A stretch of DNA of 64,000 nucleotides from Algoriphagus chordae (GTDB lineage Bacteria; Bacteroidota; Bacteroidia; Cytophagales; Cyclobacteriaceae), in assembly GCF_003254055.1 (NCBI RefSeq), contig NZ_QKZT01000011.1, positions 1-64,000 of the forward strand. The letters run 5' to 3'. The first letter of the stretch is position 1. Each line of letters begins with the position of its first letter. Shown in pieces: positions 57,508 to 64,000 of the stretch. Below the pieces are notes generated by a model that saw only the letters and a program-made list of their open reading frames with translations, ran no database searches and was not told the origin of the DNA. A program made the translations under genes and the position numbers.

Positions 57508-60500
57508 GAAAAATTTTATCAATTGCTTTTGCTCTGGGATTTATGCTATGCGCAGTGCAATTAGCACAAGGTCAGAGTAGAGTCTTGACTGGAGTAGTGA
57601 AGGCAGATGGTTTACCTATGCCTGGCGTCACTATCCTTGACAAGAGCACAAAAGCGGGAACTACCACCAATGTAGATGGAGAGTATTCGCTTTCAGTAAG
57701 TCCAAATTCAGTTTTGGTGTTTTCATTTATTGGCTATGCTTCCCAAGAGATTGCTGTAGGGAATCAGAGTGAATTAAATGTCTCTTTAGTAGAAGACGCA
57801 AGTGAACTTAGTGAAGTTGTCGTGACTGCACTGGGGATTAGTAAAGAAAAAGAGACCCTGGGGTACTCTGTGACTCAGGTGGGTGGTGAAGCATTAACTG
57901 CTGCTCGAGAAACTAACGTTGCTAATTCTTTAGCTGGTAGAGTTGCCGGTTTGGTAGTAAAAGGGACGAATAGTGGTCCAGGAGGTACTTCCAAAATTAC
58001 ACTAAGAGGTCTGCCAAGTATCAGTGGTACTGGTTCTCCTTTATATGTGATCAATGGTATTCCTATGGATAATACCCAAAGAGGATCTGCAGGTCAATGG
58101 GGTGGTGCAGATAGCGGAGACGGTATCGGTAACCTAAGTCCAGATGATATTGAATCCATGACCGTATTGAAAGGTCAGGCGGCATCAGCACTTTATGGTT
58201 CTAGAGCTTCGAATGGTGTGATTTTGATCACTACCAAAAAAGGAGCTAAGGGCGGTGATTGGTCTTTGAATTACACCATGAACTATATGGCAGACAATGC
58301 TATGGATTTCACGGATTTCCAAGATGAATATGGCCAAGGTACTGGAGGAATGAAACCAACGACAGCCGCAGATGCACAATCAACAGGTAGATTAGCTTGG
58401 GGGTCTAAAATGGACGGTAGTCAGGTTATTGGTTATGATGGTAATCAATATGCGTATTCACCTACTAATGATCGTTACATTGATTTCTATAGAACTGGAT
58501 CAAACTTTACTAATACGGTTTCTATTTCCAAAGGATTGGGAGCTGATGGGTCTTTCAGAATGTCAGTTTCCAATTTGGATTCAAAGTCTATCGTTCCAAA
58601 TAGTAGTGTAGATCGTTTGACTCTTAACTTAAATGTAGAGCAGAATATCACCGATAAGTTTACGGTAACTGCGATGGTCAATTACATTGATCAGAAATCA
58701 ACTAACATTCCAAACCTAAGTGATGGCCCTAAGAACCCTAATAATTTCTTGTTATTAGCTCCGAATATTAGCCAAAGCATTTTTGCTCCTGGATATAATG
58801 AGGCGACGGGTGCTGAGACTGTTTTTAGTGATGATATCTACGTAACTAATCCTTATTTTATCGTGAATCAAGGGATTAATGATTTGGGAAGAAAACGTAC
58901 TATTACAGCTATTTCAACAAAATATAACTTCACAAAGAATATTTATGCATTGGCTAGATTAGGTAATGATGCATCTAATGATGACTTCTTTAGTGTGGAT
59001 CCAACAGGATTGGCTTATTCTGCTGATCTACAAGGAAATCTAAATGGTCGTGGTCAATCACAAAGATCAGAATTCAACATTGATGGCATTTTAGGAGGTA
59101 ATTTTGATCTAACAGAGAAGCTCAACCTTGATGTCATCGCAGGGGCAAACATGAGAAATAACAAGTATGAATCTGTAGGAGTAGGCGGAAGCCGTTTTGT
59201 ACTTCCTTACTTGTATTCACCATTCAACGTTGAGACCTTTTCTAGATCATATAGCTATAATGAGCGTGAAGTTCAGTCTGCATACTATTCTGTTGGCTTA
59301 GGGTATAATAATATTTTGACCTTGACGACTACTGGTAGATACGATGTGTACAGTACTTTGCCTACGGACAACAATAGCATTTTCTCACCATCTGTTGCTG
59401 CCGCGTTTGTATTTGATCAGTTGATCGATGTGCCTGCACTTGATTTTGGTAAATTGAGAGCATCTTATGCCGTGACTAGTGGAGAGCCTTTTGATGCATA
59501 TCAAACTACATTCTACTATACTTCAGCAAATTCCTACAATGGGGTGCCAGCTGGATCTTCCCCTACTTCATTGCCGAATTTGAATCTTAAGCCATTCACC
59601 ACAAGTGAAGTGGAGTTTGGATTGGATCTTAGTTTCTTCAACAACCGATTAGGTTTTGATATTGCTTATTATCAAAAAGAAACACACAATGAAATCATGA
59701 ATGCTAATTATAGCATCACTTCAGGATTCAATAGTGCTGTTGTTGCAACAGGTTCTACTAGTAACAAGGGATTGGAAGTATTGGTGACTGGTACTCCTGT
59801 ACAGACAGCAAACTTCACCTGGAATACTTCATTCAACCTGTCAAAAGTAAAAAATCAGGTTCTTAGCACAGACAACAATAATAATCCTGTCAACCTCGGA
59901 CAGAACAGAGCTACGCTAGGAAATGCCGTGACTGCCTATGTGGTAGGAGAAGCAGGACCTCAGATCAGAGCTTATGACTATTCATACAATGAAGATGGTT
60001 CTATCGAAGTAGATGCTGCAGGTTTGCCTGTAAGAGGAGAATTGATCAATATGGGTACTGTGCTACCGACACTTTATGGTGGATGGAATAACGAATTCAA
60101 TTATAAAGGGATTTCTTTCTCATTCTTGATAGATTACAACTATGGTAACAAGGTGCTTTCTGCAACTGAGTTCTACTCTACCTTCAGAGGTCTAAACCAG
60201 GTAACTCTTGAAGGTAGAGAAAGTGGCATTACCAACGGAGGCGTGACTGCACCAGCTGAAGAGTATTATAAAGCGCTAGCTCAAAATATAACGAGCACAA
60301 GTGTGGTTGACGGTGATTTTATTAAGCTTAGACAGTTGACCTTAGGTTATACTTTTCCTGATAAATGGTTTGGGAATGTTCCAGTCTTGAGAGGATTAAG
60401 TGCATCACTAGTAGGTAGAAACCTAGGGTTTTTGATGCGTAAAGCTAAAAACATCGATCCTGAAGCTAGTTTTGGTTCTAACATCAGCTACACAGGTATT

Positions 60501-60563
60501 GAAGGTGGCAACCTTCCTAGCACTAGATCTTTTGGGTTTAACCTTAATTTCAAATTGAATTAA
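57504..60563 (+). CDS. SusC/RagA-family TonB-linked outer-membrane transporter 2
   Basis: A 1019-residue transporter: signal peptide (MRKILSIAFALGFMLCAVQL ending AQG), CarboxypepD_reg-like domain (about 26-105, RVLTGVVKADGLPMPGVTIL), TonB-box region (LSEVVVTALG), plug (about 115-240; KITLRGLPSISGTGSPLYVI and MTVLKGQAASALYGSRASNG) and barrel ending RSFGFNLNFKLN. It is a paralogue of SusC 1 with the same N-terminal start. Its SusD partner begins one base after its stop codon. Confidence 0.95.
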   Translation: MRKILSIAFALGFMLCAVQLAQGQSRVLTGVVKADGLPMPGVTILDKSTKAGTTTNVDGEYSLSVSPNSVLVFSFIGYASQEIAVGNQSELNVSLVEDASELSEVVVTALGISKEKETLGYSVTQVGGEALTAARETNVANSLAGRVAGLVVKGTNSGPGGTSKITLRGLPSISGTGSPLYVINGIPMDNTQRGSAGQWGGADSGDGIGNLSPDDIESMTVLKGQAASALYGSRASNGVILITTKKGAKGGDWSLNYTMNYMADNAMDFTDFQDEYGQGTGGMKPTTAADAQSTGRLAWGSKMDGSQVIGYDGNQYAYSPTNDRYIDFYRTGSNFTNTVSISKGLGADGSFRMSVSNLDSKSIVPNSSVDRLTLNLNVEQNITDKFTVTAMVNYIDQKSTNIPNLSDGPKNPNNFLLLAPNISQSIFAPGYNEATGAETVFSDDIYVTNPYFIVNQGINDLGRKRTITAISTKYNFTKNIYALARLGNDASNDDFFSVDPTGLAYSADLQGNLNGRGQSQRSEFNIDGILGGNFDLTEKLNLDVIAGANMRNNKYESVGVGGSRFVLPYLYSPFNVETFSRSYSYNEREVQSAYYSVGLGYNNILTLTTTGRYDVYSTLPTDNNSIFSPSVAAAFVFDQLIDVPALDFGKLRASYAVTSGEPFDAYQTTFYYTSANSYNGVPAGSSPTSLPNLNLKPFTTSEVEFGLDLSFFNNRLGFDIAYYQKETHNEIMNANYSITSGFNSAVVATGSTSNKGLEVLVTGTPVQTANFTWNTSFNLSKVKNQVLSTDNNNNPVNLGQNRATLGNAVTAYVVGEAGPQIRAYDYSYNEDGSIEVDAAGLPVRGELINMGTVLPTLYGGWNNEFNYKGISFSFLIDYNYGNKVLSATEFYSTFRGLNQVTLEGRESGITNGGVTAPAEEYYKALAQNITSTSVVDGDFIKLRQLTLGYTFPDKWFGNVPVLRGLSASLVGRNLGFLMRKAKNIDPEASFGSNISYTGIEGGNLPSTRSFGFNLNFKLN

Positions 60564-60564
60564 T

Positions 60565-62160
60565 ATGAAAAAATATATAAGCATATTTCTAACCGGGATT
60601 TTGTTAGCAGTATCGAGCTGTGACGGTGATTTTGCAGAAATCAATACTGATCCCAATCGAGCAGATGGAAATGTATTCGACCCTAATTTGATTCTTCCTA
60701 CGGTTCAAAGCAATTACAGTAACATGATGACAGGTTACACTGGAGCCATACTTTTTCAAAGTATGTGGGTTCAGGTGATGGCTTCTACTTCTACAGGTGG
60801 GGCAAACTACTATTCGAATGCTGATAAGTATGTAGCATCAGGAAGTACAAATAGTTATATACAAAGTGTATGGAATGATGGATATGCAGCTGCTTCGAGA
60901 GTTTATCAGATGCAGTCTCTAGCCGAGGAAAAAGGCTTTTCCAACTTAGTGGCCGTAGGTACTATTTGGAAAGTACTTACACTGTCTTTTGTGACGGATA
61001 TCTATGGGGATATCCCTTATTCTGAAGCGTTACAGGCGGAGACAGGTATCACGCAGCCTAAATATGATCCTCAATCTGAGGTATACATGACAATGCTTTC
61101 TGAGCTAGAGACGGCTCTTTCATCAATCAGCGACTCAGGTGATGAGATCAAGAACGATGTAATGTATGGCGGTGATCTGGTAAAGTGGAAAAAACTAGGC
61201 TATTCGATCATGTTGCGGATAGCTATGAGATTGGTAGATGTGGATCCTTCTACGGCTCAGTCTTATGTGCAAAAGGCAATTTCAGGAGGAGTATTCTCTT
61301 CTGCTGATGATGAAGCTGTATTGGTTTCTGATCAAGGCAACGGTTATGCTAACTCTAGCGCAAATGCTCTCAATGTAACGGATGATATTTATGAAGTACG
61401 TTGGTCAGATAATCTGATTAATTTCCTTAAAGCAAACAATGATCCTCGTCTTTCAGTTATCTCTGAGATTCCTGTAGCTGGCTTAGCTGCAAATAAAGGT
61501 ACTGCTGTAGGTGATAATGATCCCGCTCTGCAAATAGGCATGCCAAATGGTTTTGATCTTAAGGGTGGAGCAACAGATATTACGAATGCTCCTAATTATC
61601 CTGGTTCTACTGGTTCGGGTGATGATATCTCCCCAATAGGAAAATATTCTCGACCTACTGCTATTTACAGAGACAGAGATGCACCTGTTTTTATCTTAAC
61701 CTATGCTGAGATTCAGTTTTTGCTAGCTGATGCTGCTGCCAGAGGTTATTCTGTCCCTGGAACTGCCTCTTTTTACTATGCAGCTGGCTTAGAAGGAGCG
61801 CTAGAATCTATAGGTAAATTCGGTGGTGCGACTATTTCCTCTTCTGTAGCATCTGCTTTTGCATCTGCAAATCCACTAGATACAAGTAGCTCTGAAGCTT
61901 CCTTGTCAATGATCAATGAGCAAATCTGGGCGACTACAGGTATTTTCGCAAATTTCGTGGAATCATGGAATAACTGGAAGCGTTCAGGTTATCCTGAGTT
62001 GACACCTGTGAATTACACTGGTAATTTCTCTTCAGGTCAAATTCCAAGAAGACAACTTTACCCAGCATCTGAAAGCACTACAAACCCAGACGGTTTGTCT
62101 AATGCTATTTCTAACATGGGTGGTGACACTTGGATAAATACTGTTTGGTGGGATAAGTAA
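60565..62160 (+). CDS. SusD/RagB-family lipoprotein 2
   Basis: A 531-residue lipoprotein with lipobox LLAVSSC (Cys near 19). Features of the SusD-like_2 group: DFAEINTDPNRADGNVFDPN, VTDIYGDIPYSEAL, VKWKKLGYSIMLRIAMRLVD and the C-terminal WATTGIFANFVESWNNWKRS then GYPELTPVNYTG, RRQLYPASEST. It is the glycan-capture partner of SusC 2 and the last gene before the GH92 enzyme. Confidence 0.94.
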   Translation: MKKYISIFLTGILLAVSSCDGDFAEINTDPNRADGNVFDPNLILPTVQSNYSNMMTGYTGAILFQSMWVQVMASTSTGGANYYSNADKYVASGSTNSYIQSVWNDGYAAASRVYQMQSLAEEKGFSNLVAVGTIWKVLTLSFVTDIYGDIPYSEALQAETGITQPKYDPQSEVYMTMLSELETALSSISDSGDEIKNDVMYGGDLVKWKKLGYSIMLRIAMRLVDVDPSTAQSYVQKAISGGVFSSADDEAVLVSDQGNGYANSSANALNVTDDIYEVRWSDNLINFLKANNDPRLSVISEIPVAGLAANKGTAVGDNDPALQIGMPNGFDLKGGATDITNAPNYPGSTGSGDDISPIGKYSRPTAIYRDRDAPVFILTYAEIQFLLADAAARGYSVPGTASFYYAAGLEGALESIGKFGGATISSSVASAFASANPLDTSSSEASLSMINEQIWATTGIFANFVESWNNWKRSGYPELTPVNYTGNFSSGQIPRRQLYPASESTTNPDGLSNAISNMGGDTWINTVWWDK

Positions 62161-62198
62161 TTAAATCCCTTCCAGAAGATTTAAATTATACGATTAGG

Positions 62199-62237
62199 AA
62201 TAGAGGTTTTGATTAAATTCAAAGCCTCTATTTTTTT
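62199..62237 (+). terminator. Terminator of SusC/SusD pair 2
   Basis: The stem AATAGAGGTTTTGA / TTCAAAGCCTCTATT, with one mismatch, is followed by seven T residues, about 40 bp after the stop. The remaining 190 bp to the GH92 gene shows no clear motif. Confidence 0.88.
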
Positions 62238-62427
62238 GTTCTAATTCGAATAGCAGCAAAATTTGCTTCTCCTTTCTATCCGGAACTTGATATTATCTAG
62301 ACAAGTTGTATTTCGTGTCGCTCCGGGAATTCTAGTCAATCATTATTGAATACACTGTAGAGCCAAATTCTACTTCAGACTCTGAGAATTGATTTGTAAG
62401 TTTGGTCTTCGATAAATCACCATTTTT

Positions 62428-64000
62428 ATGAAACCTATTATTTCTACTGTTGCACTTTTATTGTGCATTCAATGGGGGCTTTTTGCCCAAAAGATCAGCG
62501 CTACAGAATCCCGTGAATTGGTGGACTATGCCTTACCTCTAGTGGGGACAGATTCTAGACCTGAGTTTTCTAATGGGAATACCTATCCTGCGATTGCCTT
62601 GCCTTGGGGTATGAATTTCTGGTCTCCCCAAACAGGCAAGATGGGCGATGGCTGGATGTACAAGTATGGAGCTGAGAAGATCCGTGGTTTCAAACAAACT
62701 CATCAGCCTTCACCTTGGATGAATGATTATGGGCAGTTTTCCATCATGCCGATGTCTGGCGAACCTGTTTTTGATCAAGACCAAAGAGCTTCCTGGTTTT
62801 CTCACAAGGCTGAAACGGTGGAGCCTAATTACTATCAGGTCTATCTTGCAGATCATAATATCAATGTAGAATTGACCCCTACAGAGCGAGCAGCACTTTT
62901 TCGAATCACTTATCCTGCTGGGCAGGATGCATCTTTTATTTTGGATGCTTTTGATAATGGGTCTGAAGTGACAATTGATCCAGCAAACAAGCGGGTTTCA
63001 GGATATTCAACCAAGAATTCTGGCGGAGTGCCAGACAATTTCAAAAACTATTTTGTTTTGGAGTTTGATCAGGAATTCACTCTTGCGCAAACTATCGCAG
63101 ACTCTAATGTAAGTGAAACGCTAAGCGTCAATGCCAATCATGTAGGTGCTTTACTAGGTTTTGGGAGAAAAGAGAATTCTTTCCAGCTAAAGGTGAAAGT
63201 AGCCTCTTCATTTATTAGCCCTGAGCAAGCGCTGCTTAATTTGAAAGAATTAGGGAGTGCTGATTTTGAGGGGTTAAGAAGTAAAGGAAGAGAAGCTTGG
63301 AATGAGCAATTGGGTAAAATTGAAGTAGGTGGAGGTTCCGTCGCTCAATTGGAAATGTTTTACACCAGCTTATATAGATCCCTTCTTTTTCCAAGGAAAT
63401 TTTATGAGATCAATGCTGCTGGCGAGACGGTTCACTATAGCCCATACAATGGGAAAGTTGAAACCGGGTATATGTACACCGATACTGGATTTTGGGATAC
63501 GTTTCGAGCTTTATTCCCCTTGTTGAATTTGGTCTATCCTGAGGTCAATGCAGAAATTCAAGCTGGTTTGGCTAATGCTTACCAAGAAGGTGGCTGGCTA
63601 CCAGAGTGGGGGAGCCCTGGGCTTAGAAATGTCATGGTTGGAAATAACTCTGCTTCCGTAGTAGCTGATGCCTATCTGAAAATAGGTGCTGATTACGATT
63701 ATGATATTGAGACGCTGTATGAGGCATTAATCCATGGAGCTAACAATGCCGGGCCACTGACCGCCGTAGGAAGGGCGGGGGCGAAGTATTACAATGAATT
63801 GGGCTATGTTCCTTTTGATGTAAAAATCAATGAAAATGCAGCAAGGACCCTCGAGTACTCTTACGATGACTTCACCATTTATCAGTTGGCTAAGAAGCTA
63901 AATAAGCCTCAGGCAGACATTGAACTGTATAAGTCGAGAGCAATGAATTATAAGAAGTTGTATGACAAAGAATCTGGATGGATGCGAGGTAAAAATGAAG
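62428..64000 (+). CDS. GH92-family alpha-mannosidase (partial, runs off window)
   Basis: An open frame of 524 codons with no stop before the window end. Signal peptide MKPIISTVALLLCIQWGLFA then Q. GH92 landmarks are DYALPLVGTDSRPEFSNGNT, YPAIALPWGMNFWSP, GFKQTHQPSPWMNDYG, MYTDTGFWDTFRALFPL, GGWLPEWGSPG and ARTLEYSYDDF, whose Glu and Asp residues fit the metal-dependent exo-alpha-mannosidase site. Members release mannose from N-glycans or yeast-type mannans. Position after two SusC/SusD pairs makes this the enzymatic part of the locus; more enzymes probably follow beyond 64000. Confidence 0.93.
   Translation, partial: MKPIISTVALLLCIQWGLFAQKISATESRELVDYALPLVGTDSRPEFSNGNTYPAIALPWGMNFWSPQTGKMGDGWMYKYGAEKIRGFKQTHQPSPWMNDYGQFSIMPMSGEPVFDQDQRASWFSHKAETVEPNYYQVYLADHNINVELTPTERAALFRITYPAGQDASFILDAFDNGSEVTIDPANKRVSGYSTKNSGGVPDNFKNYFVLEFDQEFTLAQTIADSNVSETLSVNANHVGALLGFGRKENSFQLKVKVASSFISPEQALLNLKELGSADFEGLRSKGREAWNEQLGKIEVGGGSVAQLEMFYTSLYRSLLFPRKFYEINAAGETVHYSPYNGKVETGYMYTDTGFWDTFRALFPLLNLVYPEVNAEIQAGLANAYQEGGWLPEWGSPGLRNVMVGNNSASVVADAYLKIGADYDYDIETLYEALIHGANNAGPLTAVGRAGAKYYNELGYVPFDVKINENAARTLEYSYDDFTIYQLAKKLNKPQADIELYKSRAMNYKKLYDKESGWMRGKNE

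Overview
The window looks like chromosomal DNA from a marine or freshwater Bacteroidota of the Cytophagales type (Algoriphagus/Cyclobacteriaceae-like). This is inferred from three SusC/SusD pairs, NrdB-NrdA of the Bacteroidota type, monomeric isocitrate dehydrogenase, promoters of the TTTG-N19-TAnnTTTG form, and the absence of clear Shine-Dalgarno sequences. No database search was possible, so the genus is a guess.

Layout. 1-760: the 3' end of an rRNA operon (5S rRNA and terminator), followed by a decayed array of 5S-tail/terminator copies carrying short palindromes. 766-4711: a DinB-like small protein and nrdB-nrdA. 5289-5896: rplU-rpmA. 6246-11977: a minus-strand run lipB, unknown gene, 3'-5' exonuclease, rnr, polyprenyl synthase, rhomboid protease. 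12062-15165: YraN-like nuclease-fold protein, SYLF-domain protein, MORN-like exported protein, class I aminotransferase. 15247-28103: a surface-polysaccharide locus with six GT2 proteins (one fused to a methyltransferase), a polysaccharide deacetylase and a Wzm/Wzt-type ABC exporter, interrupted by a DUF4421-like outer-membrane protein and an ALDH7-type dehydrogenase. 28424-29013: a tRNA-Val(UAC) operon with two identical genes, each flanked by palindrome-bearing tRNA-like relics, with its own promoter and terminator.

29089-40723: a TonB-dependent receptor, an exported M1 peptidase, a SusC/SusD pair, an exported VOC protein and a CtpA-type protease. 40892-43408: a tightly overlapping operon of a RIC/hemerythrin-like protein, ruvX, def and a nitrilase-family amidase. 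43603-48804: icd, a PKD lipoprotein, a cytoplasmic trypsin-like protease and gapA. 49506-64000: a polysaccharide utilisation locus of two SusC/SusD pairs and a GH92 alpha-mannosidase that runs off the window. Two tandem group II introns lie between the two pairs, the first without an ORF and the second with a reverse transcriptase.

The most unusual signal is a family of 17-18 bp palindromes (core CCGATnnnATCGG). They sit where loops or arms would be in relics of both tRNA-Val and 5S rRNA, at two places about 28 kb apart. The tandem introns and an orphan promoter-leader-terminator unit before the DUF4421 gene are next in interest. The rest of the window is ordinary housekeeping, glycan-export and glycan-uptake content.
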